A stretch of DNA of 64,000 nt from Parus major. Taxonomy: Eukaryota > Chordata > Aves > Passeriformes > Paridae. The translations under genes and the position numbers were made by a program. Under the pieces are notes generated by a model. The model ran no database searches, was not told the origin of the DNA, and worked only from the letters and a program-made list of their open reading frames with translations. Shown here piece after piece: positions 26,901 to 41,500 of this stretch. The stretch covers positions 37,475,466 through 37,539,465 of the forward strand of contig NC_031773.1 of the NCBI RefSeq assembly GCF_001522545.3. The letters are read 5' to 3'. Position 1 is the stretch's first letter, and every line of letters starts with the position of its first letter.

Positions 26901-29900
26901 TCAAAGTTTCCTAAAGCGACTTCTTCCAGTAAATCTTTACCTCTGCTACATGACAAGACCTACTGAATGCAAATCTGCTAAGGCAGCCAGATTGAATAGC
27001 TCTAGCCCACAGATCTTGTTCCATACCTAGACCAGGAAATTGCATGGCAAATTGAGGAACGTCTCTTTCACTCAAGCAAATGGCAATCTTACTATTAACT
27101 TCCATGGCTCAAGACATGCACAATAATTAAAGCACCTACTGGGACCTGCTTTTTAAGCATCTTTGACCACAGATCTTTGAACATCTTTGATTGCCATTTT
27201 GTTTGTGATGTTTTAACAGTGGTAAAACTTAATTTTCCATTTTCATTCAAGGTTGGAGTAATTTTTGACATAACTCAAATTCCTATGGCTAATTTTAATA
27301 TTAAGATTAAACAAGGAAGTGTTGTTCTACTTGAAAACCTCCTTTCCATGAAAACCTCATTTATAGCATAATGTAAGAAAGAGACCAGGGTTATCTAAAC
27401 ACTCACTATCCTGTTTACTATGGTTATCAGCTGAAGACTGGTGTATATTTATTAGAGAATTGTTATTTGTTCTGGTGCAGCTCACCTACCTGGACCTTTT
27501 TTTCTTTCAGGATGACCACTGCCTGCTATCCCTGGCTTGAGAGGAGCACAGTACACAAAATCAGCTATTTCTGTACCTGTGAGAGATAGACCACCCGTGA
27601 TACCTTGCCAGCCTGTCCCACACCCATTACCTTCCATCCCTCCTTCTTTCCCTCTCCTGGTGGAGACACGGCATTCTCCCACCCCTGGCCCTGGCTCCTC
27701 TGGCACTCAGCCACCATTCTGCAGCAGGTCTGACTGGATCTGATGTCTGCCAGAGACTGTTCAGCAGCCGGGCCCCGGAGGTAAGAGCAGTGACTGAGAA
27801 AGGCTTCTCCCAAGTAAAATATGACTTATACATAGGAACAGAGCACTTGGGGAGAAAAATGCTAATGTGAGATGAGCTGATGTCTCACCTGAAAGATCTA
27901 CAGGCCTAACACTTCCTTGGACTCCCTTTTCTGGATGGAAATACCCCTGAAGGACTTCGGTTTTCTTAGCTTCAGAGCAGAGATCTTTATAACAAGGCAA
28001 TGCCTCTGCTTTGTGTGTTTGTGAGCTCCTTTTGCCAAGCTCGTCTGGTGAAGAAACTAATGGACACTGGAAACATTCCTGTGACCGCCCTGCTTCGTGT
28101 ACTGCATGCTGCACATCAGCACAAGAGGAGTCCCTGCTTCTAAAACTGAACTCTCTTTCTTAACAACCTCATTTACCAGGACACTGAGCTGGCAAATCAG
28201 ATGCACACGACTTGCCTGGCTGTGCTGCGTCCAAGCTCTGCCTTCCTGCAACACAGGCTCTCCCCTTGAAGTTCACTGCAGGTAATTTCATCTCTAAGTG
28301 CTCATAGGTGCCTGGCAATCTACTCTTTTTGCTGCTTATTGCACTCGGGGAATCTAGGAAGACTCTTGAAATTGTTTGTTTTCTTGCTGCTTTGACAGAC
28401 CATACCATCAGAAAGACACATGTAATATTCAGAAATATAATGGAATGGCTCCCAATATATCTACAGTCTATTTTAAATCTGTTCAAAAATATCTTGGTTT
28501 GTCTTTCATTTAATTATTAGCTGGTAACAGATCAATTATTCTACACTTTGCACTCAAAGAGTAATCTGTAAGTATTCACAAATGCAGGCAAATCTTTTAA
28601 AGTACTTTGAAAGTAGTGTGTGTGTGTACATATACAGTCAAACTAAAAGTCCTACTTAATTTTGTGTGGCTTAAAATTCTGCACATTACATATGAAGGAC
28701 ATTATCTACAGTATAATCTAAGGAATTATTTTTCTTAAAAACAGTGACTATGATCTTGGTTCAGGAAATCAATTAAATATTTTAGAATGTTGTCTATATT
28801 TCTGAAGATAGAAAAAATTGAAGGGGAAAAATATTTGCTGCATCTTGTATTACTTGTAGGGAGTAGTTGCTTTCCTTGTGTCATTGGAAATGATACAAAC
28901 ATGCATTATTACTTGCTTGTTGGCATACAGGCTAGAAATAAAATAATTATCTATTTAATGTATGCCCTTCCTTCTGGATCTCAGGTTTCAGCCCAGTGAG
29001 TTAAAGTCACTGTCAGCTTTCAGGCTATGAGTTAAATCTCTGCTCCCCAAATGTCAGTAGGAGGTTTGCCATTACATTAATTGGGACCAGGATTTTACTC
29101 CATGAGTATTTTTTAGGTAAGATCTGAAATGCTGTGTTAAAAATTCAAATGAGAGAAATCTCAGCTTACAAGTACATAAGGGATTAATTTCTATCTTTAT
29201 GTAAAATTATTTGGTCAATACCCAGAGGCAGTTAAATTAAGACTGATTACAGCTTTTTCTTGCTTCTAAAAATTCAGCAATTCACATCCAGAATAGATTT
29301 TCTTTTTACTAAGAGAAACAGACTCCAGATATTTAGCTTATGACACAGATCTGATTTATTTTAGACCATGCATCAGTCTAGAGTAGATGGCTTAATCTGC
29401 CGAAGTCAAAGGCTGGTTGTCTTAGAAGTCCTTCTAAGTGTACTAGAAAGTTATACATCAAGTTACATGTCGTTGTGCATAAGGTTTTGTGGATGCAGGT
29501 GTTTTTCCTCACAAAACAGATGAATACATTAGCCAAGGATTTCTTAAAAAGCAGTGTGTTGCTTCAGTGACAGCTGACCAGTAGTGCTGTTCAGCTGAAG
29601 AAATTCAGTTGTCTCTTGACAGGAAGAAGATTAGCAACCTCTTAATTCACCCAGCAACCTGCAGCTTACACCAAAAATACTATAGGCTATGTGTACTATG
29701 TAATAATTCACAGTATTTCATAGATGCTATGCCCCATACCACTGAGCTTTCAACTGGGGCAAAAAGAAAATAATACAAGATCACTATGTGAAAATACATT
29801 CTTGCTATTTCCACATCAACTTTTCAGCACAAAAGCAAGACCATTTGAGTGGTGAAGGGACTGCCCAGTGTGGGTACCCAGGCTGTGCAAAATTGGCTTT

Positions 29901-31175
29901 AGGCCAACTTTATTTTCTCCTGGTGGTGGAACACTGTTGGGGCTAGTGTAGAGCAGAGTATAGAGGCTAGTGTAGGTGCCAGCAGTCTCAAACGGGCTAT
30001 TTTAGAAGCCAGGATTACTGGGGCATAAAGGAACCACAAAGCTCTTGCTCACTGACTGTCTCGTGCCAATAACACACAGCAAGGGAGCGACAGAAGATGC
30101 TTATAGCATAGGAGATTCTCCCTGTTCTTCGGGAATATCTTTTTGACAAACTCCTCTGGCGTCCTGGACTCACACAGGTCTGCCCTGGTTTACCCATGCA
30201 GTTGTGTTAGAGTTTTGGGGAGACAACTGAAGGGCTGAAGATTCCTTTCTAAAGACATGATGCTGACAAATTAAGTTCAAAGTCTAAGCAGGGCCCTTCC
30301 AAGTGGCAACTCTCCAGGGCTGGACAGTTATAGCATTAACTTCTATAAATCTTTTCAGGAGCTTCTTGGGCTTCAAATACTTCCAACATTTCGTCATTCC
30401 TGTTAAACAGAGAAAATTGCAGAATCCTTTTTTGGAGGCCAGAATAATTATATTCTCAGAAAATAATAATAGTTTAAAAAAGAAAAGTTGGAAAACACTA
30501 TATATGTTGGAAAACAGACCGTATGATAGAATTAATTAATTATCACAGTAAATACTGGCAAAAATGTTAATACAATAAGCTTTCTTAGATGCAGTCCTGG
30601 AAAATGATGTTGATACAAAAAGGCACAAAAAGAACTTTTAACAGATTTGTTTAGGACTCTTCTTCATAGCCAGAGAATAGCGTAATTTCAGCTATAAAAC
30701 CTCTGCCAAGCTGTGTACATGTCTCACAGTAAAGCGTGCACTTCTTTATTTGCACGTCCCAAACAAAACCAACCAGAGCAAATGTTTTTGTTGCTTTACA
30801 TATTTTCATTTTACATCTTTCCATCATATTTTCTTGCTACTTCTATTCCTGTTAATTAGCATTCTGGGATATTTGGGAGGAAAAAATGAGAAAACAAGTG
30901 TCAAAGAAGTCTCTTCAACAATAACACTGATCACATTATTGCAGCCAGAAACTCACAAGACAACGTGAGCAGTGTGCTCATGCAGCTGGATACTTCAATG
31001 AATGGTTCAAATAAAGTATCTGTTGTTTAAAAATGAAGACTCTTCAGTGGACTAACACTTTACAGTAAAGCCCCCAAAGAAGGTATGCTTCCCCTTTTCT
31101 AAATGCTGTGACTAAAGTTATTGAGAGAAAACTTGAGATAAAATGTGAGGCATCCACCCTCACATCTCTATGTAA

Positions 31176-31212
31176 AACAAAACAAAAAAACCAAACCAAA
31201 ACAAAACAAGAC
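31176..31212. repeat. A-rich (ACAAA)n tract
   Basis: AAAACAAAACAAAAAAACC and similar units. Simple sequence that produces a short lysine-rich open frame. Confidence 0.85.
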
Positions 31213-32861
31213 AGACAGAACCCGGGACAACGTTATATGGATTCAGAGAAAGAAGAGACTCAATCTGATGAAGGTTCAAAAAGAAAATGAAAGGAAATAT
31301 CTGTCTGGAAAACTGAATAAAGGAGATGCACTGTGTTTGGACCCAGATGGACCCTGTTTCTGACTCTCAGAATACCTTCACTTGGCAAGGCACTCCACTG
31401 CCTTATCACTGTGTTTTAAGCTAATGCATGATGTTGGTGTTCACCATTTCTTAAATAAATTCATTCACCTGACAGAGTTCTCTCTGTTTGCTACATGGAT
31501 AAAAGGAAACAGATTTAGTACCATTTATACTAAAGAAATGGAATATTCATATAAATGTGTTGCTGAATTTATACTGAGTTTTCAGAAAGTCAAAAAAAGA
31601 GGAAATCCAAAAGACTACTGGATGCAAGAGACTTTTTCTAAAATATGAGTTGTTGAAGGTTCATAATTTCAGTTTGAGGAACATTTTTCAAATCCTGTAT
31701 TTCCCAAGAAGAAGAACTTAGATGTTAAATTAGTCAGCTCTTGAGCTGGAAACAACTTGGGATAGGGCTCAGTTGAAGCATAAGAAAATGTTTTTTTTTC
31801 AATTTGCAGAAATTTTAAAGGCTTGGTGTACATAAAAGCTAAATTTGTTGGAAAATTGTGAATCTCACAAAAGCATAGAGGAAAACATGCTTCTGAGATG
31901 GATTAATGAGGAAAATTGAGACAAGGACCTCTGTCTGAGCATGCCACTGGGATGGCTGACGCAGAGTGAGACAGTGGGGTCTGGATGGAGCATGGTACGC
32001 CTGATCATGAGGCCATATTATCATTCTCTTGCACACATACAAGTTAAATCAGGCTTGAACTTGCAGGTTGGAAGTGTGCAGGCTCCAGGGGTCATGTCCA
32101 GGAGCGCTGGGTGCTCACGGGTGGCACTGCAGGTGCTGCTGACCAGGTTCCAGCTGCCGCTCACCCTTAGCTTGGCTCATCCAGTTTGTCACACTGGGAT
32201 TTTTCCGGGTGTTCACATGCTGTGTGTGCAGGGAGGTGTGTTAGGGGAGGAGGATTGTCCTGTGTCAAGCAGAGCTGCTGCTGGCCTGCTGGCACTGCCT
32301 TGTCCCTCTGCAGTGGTCGGATGCAGCAGCAGGAGCAGGCTGCACCCCTGGCATGGGGCAGGGCAGTGCTCCAGACCAGCCTGGGCAGAGCGGGGAACTC
32401 AGGGCACATCTGTACCTGGTGCAATGGCAAACCTCGAGTTTCACATCACCCTGGGCCACAACAGGACTTTTGTAGTGTATTTCAGTGGCTTTCAAAAAGT
32501 GAAGGCATTTCACACCATCAAATACATAAAAGGTTCTTTTTAAAACTAGATTTATATATTTATAAATCTAATATGAATAAGGAGGTTTTTAATCCTAGGT
32601 ACTTGCATCCAAATTTAATCAAAAAACTTAAATAATTTATTTAAGATAATACACTTTAATATGTATGATTAATATCTCATTTTTTAAATATTATTTAAAT
32701 TTGTAAATCCAGGGGGAATGGAATATGGCAATTGGCATCCCAAAGCCACAACTGAGTAATGACTTAGTTGTGATTTCAGAAGAAGACTGTTGCTAAAAAT
32801 ACTGACCACATTTTTATGTACATCTAGGAAGCTTAACAAAATTTAAAAAAAAAAAAAAAAG

Positions 32862-33098
32862 GGCACCAGTGACAGGACCCTGAAGTTGTGTCAGTGGGGG
32901 AAAAGTTCTTCACCCAGAGGGTGGCTGGGCACTGGAAGAGACTCCCCAAAGTGTCACAGCCTGACTGAGCTCAAGAAGAGTTTGGACAATACTCCCAGAC
33001 ACATGGTGTGACTCTTGGAGATGGCCCTGTGCAGAGCCAGGAGTTGGACTTAATGATCCTTGTGGATCTCTTCCAAGTCAGCTTATTCTGTGATTTAT
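32862..33098 (+). mobile_element. CR1 LINE 3' end
   Basis: TTCTTCACCCAGAGGGTGGC is followed by GGGCACTGGAAGAGACTCCC, GCCAGGAGTTGGACTTAATG and the terminal TATTCTGTGATTTATA. This is a well-preserved tail of the same subfamily as the copy at 11253. A 16-A run (32845-32860) directly precedes it. Confidence 0.9.
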
Positions 33099-35293
33099 AA
33101 GGTATTTTTATAATGATCATCATTTGCAAAAATGCCATGCTTGAAGACTATGTAAGGTTTTATATATATTCCAGTACTTCCATAAGCCTCAGTGGCCACA
33201 GGAACAGCTTACATGAGCGAAGTATTTTTCTAGCATCAGTACTTCACCATCTGTTTCCTCCTGCACACATCATTCTCAGCAGGAGCCAAGCAGGGTATGT
33301 AGCAAGCAGTAAGAAATGGCAGAACTCTAAAGTAGGAACACAGTATAGGAAAACATCTACTTATAGGATGGACTGTCACTGAGGGAAGCAATTTTTGGGT
33401 TTTAGTGTAATAAAACAAAATAATTGTACCACACTGAACCTTTCCTGCAGTTTTAATACCAGATGCTAAAATATGAGGTACTTGGTAATGTTCTTAAATT
33501 AGATACTGTTCTTGACATAAAATTAGATTGGACAAAATTGTGATTAAATATAATACAGCACTGCAGATTCAGGAATTCTTTTCAAGATCAGTAAACTGAA
33601 GAAGAAATAAGTCATGCCATTTTCACTCTTCTCCAGTTTCTATGGCTACTGAAAACGAAGCTTAGAAACTGAATGATGCATATGTCTAACTTGGCAAATG
33701 AACTAAAGTCTAAATATCGGTGTAATAGTGTAATTCTGAACATTATTCTAGCTTCCTGTATTTGAGTTTCCTTTACAAGAGCTTGAGATGAGAACATAAT
33801 TACTTGTTAATTGCTTTTCAGAGAACAGACTGCAAGAAGAGATGTACAGTACCAGGAAAAGTTAACAGGCATGAGAATATTGGTTTATATTCAAGCTGAA
33901 CCTTCCACAGCACAATAATATATTTATGATCAGCTATTGAGGATCTACCCAGTTACCCAAACATCACTTGACATGAACTAAAAGTCCTGCATCTCTCTAC
34001 TTGCCACTTGAAAACAGTGTAGGTCTTCCATGGATTTTGTGTTATCAGCTCTAATGGGTGGCTTAGATACTCCAGAGCTTCTCAAGTAGCATCAGGCTCC
34101 CAAGTTAGGCAACTAAAATGCTCTCTCTGTGACTGAAATAGCCTTCAGGCTACTAGAACAAGAGCTAAACAAATTCTCTTATGAGAATTATGCTCAGGCA
34201 GCAGATAGTCAACTAAATTAATTATGCTGGGACATGCAGATTGCATCGAGGATTTAGTAGGCAATGAATAGAAAAATTCATGTGGGAAGGAAACACAAGA
34301 AAAGTACATTGGGAAATGATGCACTGAACACACAAAAAAAAAGACATGGGTTTTGTGTTCTGATAAGATCAAGAGAAGTGATGTAAACTGCTTGCCTCTT
34401 GATGTATCAGATCAAAATGGTACAACTTACATGCACTGGAATGATTACCTGGCACATGATACTGGAAATGATTCAGTATTTAAGTAATATAGCAGGCAAA
34501 GCTCCTTTTTCCTCATGGGCTTTACACCTTGGCTCTCCGAGTGTTCTTTTCTACATAGGCTTTGTTATTTTAAGTTGCTATGCAAGCCACACTGAGACTT
34601 CATTAAACATGTGCAATTTTTAGTTCATAGGAGCATATACAATTTCTGGACTCACAAAAAAGGCTCCCCGATATATAATCAATTGCTTAAAAATCAAGGC
34701 AATTTAATTTCATCTTATCAGTTTAGCCTTGATCTTTGCAGCTCTTATCCCTACAAGACTGCCATCCACTATTTGCTGCACAGAGGTGTTTCCTCAGTGC
34801 AGCTCCATGCTTTGATTCTCACATTTTTTGCCTGGAAGGACCTCATCTCTGCTGGCCTGTCCTTCCACAAGCCCTGGTAGGGCAACTACACCTGCACCAT
34901 AGCTGCACATGGGGGTTGCTTCCAGTTCCATTTTGTTTTCTCATGAATAGCATATTTCTCTTTTTAGTAATTTCCAAGTTTCTCTTTTTTTCTCTTAGTA
35001 AACAAAGATGTGAGGTAGCCACATTTTCTCACTTATTCTCTCCCCCTCTCTTAGAGCTGCCTATTCATCATGCTGGGGATGGTTTCAAAGGCAAATAGAT
35101 TGTGACATTAACTTTCATTTGGGATTCAAATTTATCTAAATGAGAAGGTCTGCCTGTATTAAACAACTTTAAAAACCCTTGAAGAAGTTAGTAAAATGCT
35201 AATTGTTTTGAGTTCTTTTGAGGGAAGGAGGATCTAGAAAAGATACATTTTGAGCAGCCACATTCTGGATGAGGAAAGACTGCTAGTCAAAAA
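33099..35293. other. Non-coding DNA
   Basis: No gene, repeat family or structured element recognised. Confidence 0.65.
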
Positions 35294-35517
35294 TCATATG
35301 AAAAGAGCATGGTAAGGAAGCAAGAGAAGTCCTTTCAGAGCAGCTGAAGAAATATAAATATCCTCGATCCTTTCAGCTTGGGCCTCTTCCTCAGCTGCAG
35401 ACTCAGGGAACTTGGGAAGCAGCTGAACAGGTACTAGTGGCTTCTTCCCTGCCTTGGGGGTAGCAGAAAACTGAGATTGCAGTGGTTCTTCTACAGTCAC
35501 CACTGCAGTCACCTTTG
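35294..35517 (-). CDS. Weak candidate terminal exon, product unknown
   Basis: Read on the minus strand, a splice acceptor TGTTCTTGTTTAG ends at 35518. It is followed by 74 open codons and a TGA at 35296-35294. The peptide contains KVTAVVTVEEPLQSQ, then PKAGKKPLVPVQLLPK, then an acidic AAEEEAQAERIEDIY segment. That mix looks less like chance translation of AT-rich DNA than other frames here. I do not recognise the protein, and no partner exon or nearby polyadenylation signal was found. It could equally be an old retrocopy fragment or noise. Confidence 0.2.
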
Positions 35518-38500
35518 CTAAACAAGAACAGCATTTAATGAGGGATTGGTACTTTTCCATTAAAAAAACCAAACAAATCACAGTTCCCTCCTTATTGTCA
35601 CAGCAATTGGCACTCCTGTAATCAAGCTTTCCACCAATGAATAATCTTGTTTGGATATCTTTCATTGGCAATACAAAGCTAAAAGTGGAAAGAGAATTTA
35701 ACTAGGACACAGCCAGCCGATCTGGCAGTGGATATTTTTCTAAGGATTTTTGTCCATATGAGTTCTGAGCGCAAATGCCAAATGACATTCAGAAGAAAAA
35801 AGATTAAGCTGATAAAACTGTGCAGCAGGGCTTTTCCTACTATTTTGGCTGCCCGTGGTAGACAAATTACATTATACTTTTTGCTTGATTAAAAGGAAAG
35901 GAAGTAAAAGTAGGTACTAACCTTCCTTTTTAATTAAACTGATTAAAAAGGATCATCTGTGTGTTTGTCCTTTCATTGCATATTTCACTAGCCAAATGAG
36001 TTCTCAAACAGAACTGTGCTGCAAGATAGAATATCTCTAATGAGGTAGCAACATTTTTTTGCAGGTATCTACTTAGTTTATCAGGATACCTCATTGTTAA
36101 TAGTCTCCTCTGCCCAAGCAGCTGTGCCTGTGATATTAGAACAACATGTTCCTTCCAGTACAGTGTGTGGAGTTATTTCATGTCCAGAGATAAAATGTAA
36201 GCTACTCAAAAAGAACTTCCAAATCACCCTGTAAAAAGAAACTGCTGAGAGACAAGTTCTGGTAAGGAGATGAAAGGGTTATGTTAAGCACTTACTGACC
36301 ATATTTCTCTTTCACCAAGCCACATTATGCAACCTGTCAGGTGCAGAATACTTGCAGTTCCAAAGAGCAGAACAAGCATTACAGATATGTGCAGAGCAAA
36401 TACCTTTATTGAAATGACATGCTAGAAAAACAAAGTAATTTTGCATGGAAGTCAGGATGTAGAGGGAACAGGTGGCAGATACAGATATTTTGGAAAGGAG
36501 CATGCAAGAAAAGAGATTTAATCTGCATTGTTACAGGGGTCAGTGGATATCTCCCTTCCTTATTTACACATATTTACTGAAAAGAGAGCGAGACCACATG
36601 GTAATACATTTTTAATCTTAAGTATTCCTGCAGGCAGGGCTGTGAGGAGCTGGAGACCAGCTGCGGTGTCACTGGAGCAGGAACTGGTAGTCCCAGGGGC
36701 TTGAAATGGCATCCTGGCTTGTGGGCAGCACAGGGTGAGCCCTGGGAAGGGGTCAGGGACCCCTAAAATAAATAAATGGTTTGCAATGGGTGCCAAACTT
36801 TTGGTTGGCTACATTTAAATGAGGCAAATCCCCATAACAGATCTACACTTACTGTGTCTAAAGGTTCAGGATGAAATTTATTGGTAGACATTCTCACTAG
36901 CTGATTTGGGAATCTTAAACTTTCTTAAGTGCTTGTGTTTTCTTTACCCTAGTCTTCTGTTACTTGGGTGATTTGTGCCAGGCATCTAGTAGCAGATGTC
37001 CTCTGCAGAGGGTTCTCCAGCAAAACAGCATTAAACATTTTACCCTTTTCAGCATCATCTGTTTAGATCTTTCCTCCCTTCAACACAGCAGACCAAAGCT
37101 TTCTCAGCCTTCCTCTTACCATTAGTGCAATTACAGAAGGATTTCCTGTTACTCCTTACAGACACAGCCTTTCTGCTGCTCCCTTCCTAACAGCGTTTTT
37201 CTCTCTCGCTGTTGCAGCTGTACAACAGCAACTGGGGTTTTTTGTGTTCTCCTTCTGAACCCAGGTGGGTAACAGAGCCTTCCACAGAAGTAGCTTTGCC
37301 AGCTTCTTTGTTTCCCTGACTTTACCTACTACCTTTTGAGGCTGATGAAATCTGCTTATTTTGAGTATCAACAGCCTCTTTCTCTTTACAGAAAATAGGG
37401 AACTCCAAAACTTCAGAAATAGCCCAGGCTGTCCCCATCATGATCTCTAAAGTTGTTTAATAGTTAATTCTCAAGTATTATATTCCCAAGTAGTTAAAAC
37501 ACTTCATTTCCACTCCTGTCCTTTGAATGCAGAAATGTAAAAGCATGCAGAAATAAAAAAAAAAACTTCACATCTCTTGCTTTTTTGTGCTGAAACTGTT
37601 CTTCACTGATGTTAGCATATGAAGAGGTCAGAAAAAATTTCTTTTATTTTTTAAAAATATAAGTCATCTCTGACACAATATACTCAGGTAAAGATAAACA
37701 ACTCTCAGGTCTTGCAGTAACTGAGCAATCTGTTGGAAACATGAAAATGCAGAGAGCTTTTAAAGAGGTTGTTTGTAGTTTAATTTTGATTCTCTCCAAA
37801 ACTGCAGAATAAGTTAATACTAAAGGATCTCATCTATATTGCAATGAAATCAAGAGAGAATTTCTTGTACTCATTGGTGGATTTTAGGAACAACTGCAAG
37901 TATGGAGCAAAATGAGATGTTCAATGTCTCAAGTTAAATCTCAACAACCAAAATTGGGAGGAATATTTTTAATTGTTTATAACCATAACATTATTATGCT
38001 TAAGATTCTCATGTCTTGTTGCATTGTTTTTAAAAGAAGCAGAGAGTGTTCTTAAAAAGCCCTGTTGTTAATGATCATGTGCAGGGATCTTGCAAAATGC
38101 AGACTATCTAAAATATCCCTTTAAACCCCAAATAATAATGTTTTAGCATTTCATTGATTTATTTAGCTTCAGTGTCCTTTTGAGTAATCCATACTGCTTT
38201 GCAAGCTTAACAATCAAATAAAAAAAAATATGACAATCAACTAAATACCGAACCATTGGTGTAAACAAACTTGTACAAGCATAGCTCAGATCTAGGGAAA
38301 GATGAAATGCGATCCAGGAAGTATGGGACTAGTATGTCTAATTTATTTTTCTCTCTTCATGGGCAAGGTAGAAAACCACAAAAGATGTTTAGAAGACAAA
38401 GTAGTAGTTTTTTCTCCTGCTCTCCATTTTCTTGGCTGTAAAAGAATGACAATCAAAATATGGACTGACATTTACAGAACTGAGAAAAATTTGGGTGAAT

Positions 38501-41500
38501 ACTTTTAAGTGCAAAAGCACAATTTTCATAATGACTAATTTGATGAAAATGAAACTACATAAGTATTTTTATGAAAGGAAGATAATTGATATCAGAACAC
38601 CAAGTGGAAGCAAAAGTTATTTCTAATACTCCATAAACTGTTTGCATCTGTGGATGTCCAGTGGCAGGATGTGCAATAATTTCAGATTTTTACTTGTTTA
38701 TTTTTGGGAGCACTTTGCAGATGAAACTTGAAACATTCTCATCAAAGATAAGGTGGACTATGGTCCTGGGATGCTGTACAAAACCATTCTTCCATTTTTG
38801 GGAAGAGACACAGCATTTTCAAAAGGCAAAGTGACAGGTTGATAATGGTTTCGTTCAGAAATCGCAGAGAGATGAAGCATGTCAGAGAGGCATGCTTATT
38901 TCACCAGGTCCTGATTTAAAGCAGAGGGAAGCTGGGGGCTGAGCAGCCCAGCACCTATTCCTGTGGGACACGACAGTGCCTGTGTTGGCATTCCAGCTCT
39001 TGTTCCCGGACAAAAGGAGCTTTCACTTAAACTGAGAGTATTGAGTAACAAGCCCCCACACAACACAACAAACCAAACACAACTGTCTCAGCAAGGCTCT
39101 ATTAAAGCACGGGAAATTTGCCATGGCCCCATGATTTTTCATTTTAATGGGAATAAGATTCCATCAACAATTACAGAGCAGAGCAGCAAGAAATCTATGT
39201 TTTTATTTAGCAGCTGCTATTATGCAGGATAGACAGAGCTAATGTAGGAACAAAACTCCTTTTCAGTGTAAATAGGTATCTGCAGAAGATAAAACATAGA
39301 ATCAAGATACAAAATATAAGAAAGAAGCAAAATCATGCCTTTTCTACAGCCCTAATATGGCTACAGACAGTCTTCCTTACCTCTTACAAATTCCTCTGCT
39401 AGCGCTACTGCAACTTCTCCCTGCTTCTTGGCATATTTGAACAAGGATTTTCATAAAGTCATTCTTTGACCTTCCCATGTGCTGCTCATTTAGAGTTTCA
39501 TTCCATAGGCAGCAAGTCCAGTAGGGGTCAATGAGGACCACAAGCATTAAAAACCAGAGTGCAGCTTAGTAGGCCTTGTTACAGACCTGGAATTTTTATT
39601 ATGCTAAACTAAGCATTTAAATATTATGCCTCAGAGGTGGTATAAAAGGCCATAATAATTAATTTTAATGTTATAAATTAATTAATACATATCATAGCCT
39701 ACCAGCTATGTTTTCCAATGTCTCATAACCTTTGTGAAAATGATACATTATTAAGCAGAGGAGCACAAGACTCAGAGCAGGTTAACAGTGCAAATGAGTT
39801 TTTGCTTCCAGAAAGACTGTTAATGATCTACTGTTTCCTAAACTGAAAGTCACTACTCCATCCTCTGAATGCATACTCATTTCAGAGCAGGCAGTGTAAG
39901 ATTTGGGACCTGGTCATCACTGTGCAATACAAACCTGTGTCTGGAAGACAGCTGTCTACTTTACAATACAGGGAGATGCACACATCTCTAAAGGTATTCT
40001 AAAAAAAACCTAGCAGATATTCAGCTAGAAATGTCTGCAATGATCAAAAGCCAAATTAAATAGAAATTTACAACTGGGCCACCGCAATCCAAGTGTGTAT
40101 ACTGTAAGCAGTGGTAGGAATGTCCTAGAAGTAAGCAGCAGATACTGGCCAGCTCCTGTGTGGTAAATTTTTCACATTTGAAAAGATGCATGTGAAAAAG
40201 ATATGCTGGGGACATACAGAAGAAAAGTGGTTGGGATCAAAACGGTGAATAGAATTATTTCTTACAATAAGGGCAATGAATTAAATTAAATGAATAGAGA
40301 GCAAACTGGAAACAAAGAGATTTATTGGAGGTTTTTTAATGCAGAATTAACTGAACTGGAGACTTTGGACTTAAAAGTTCAAAAGAGGTAAGAAAAATAG
40401 GTGAGATAAAATCAGAGTGCTTGCCTATTGCTTAGGCCAGTGCTGCCTATAAAACAGGATAATCCAAATGCAGTTTATATGGGAGGAAGAGTTAATTGCT
40501 ATTTTTTTGTTTGTTTCCTATTGTTGGAAATATTCTGAGATGTTTCATTAGCAATACATGAGTTGAAAATAAGAAGTTAAATGTATTGATTGAAACCACT
40601 ACAGAAAGAGCACATTTGTATTTTCGTCACAGTTAAGAGCAGTGAAACCACACAGCTGATGAGTGTTTTGAGTGATGAACCATGAATTATTTTGTCATCC
40701 CATGCCCTTCCCTGTTGTAGCACAATAAAGAATAAGTTCTAATTCTCAAACCTGAACTTGTTGCCTAGTCCACATTGATAGTGAAAAACATAATCAAGAC
40801 TAATTTGATGAAACAAATGGGTTTTGATTAAACAATGTTATGTAGAAACACCAAACAAATTAAAGCACTATTTTCTAGAGTTGCATTCCTCTCTAGTGCT
40901 GGTAGAGACTGAATTTGAGTGTGCAATATATCATGTTTAAATTCACTTCTGTTAATAATTTCATCAAAAATACACAGAGACTGGTAAAGAGTAGGCTAAA
41001 GGGGGACACTGACAGTGGCTGTGATGGGCTTGCTAAGTAGAAAAGCAGGAAATAGCCAGACCTCCCTTCTTTCACGTTTCTCCCATGCACAAGGGACAGA
41101 GAAGAGGTATCTTTTTCCCATGGCAAAAAACCAACAAAATAAATTCTAAACTACCTCCTACACTTTCCTGAGAGTTAAAACCCTAGTTGCATGTTGACCA
41201 GCTCTTGGCTCTTCAGTTACCCACTGTCAACTCCAAAATCTGTAGCAGATTAAGAAAGCACAAGTTGAGGACAGCCCAAAGTAAAGAGAATAAGAATTAT
41301 GACAAATATTGCAGAGAATATAATTCCCTTTTTATTCAGTGCTTTGGCAGAGTTTCCATTCTGAGATGCTAGAAGAGCAGAGAAAAAAACCAGAGGAATC
41401 AGGGAGAACTCATGTTAAAATACAGTGCACCTTGATTTAAGCCTTTATGATCTTCTCTTCAAAACACAACTCTGCAAACAGAGTGCAAGTATAAAGTGTG

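Larger units (their letters stand above)
19051..32844. other. Gene-poor DNA
   Basis: Mostly AT-rich with no recognised gene. Two patches of higher GC, about 27,480-28,290 and 31,930-32,460, give overlapping short frames on both strands, as base composition alone would predict. Confidence 0.6.

Noticed and set aside
31941..32543. 200-codon plus-strand frame in a GC-richer patch
   Set aside because: Comparable frames exist on the other strand and in another phase, as base composition predicts. No motif, no splice context and no recognised family.
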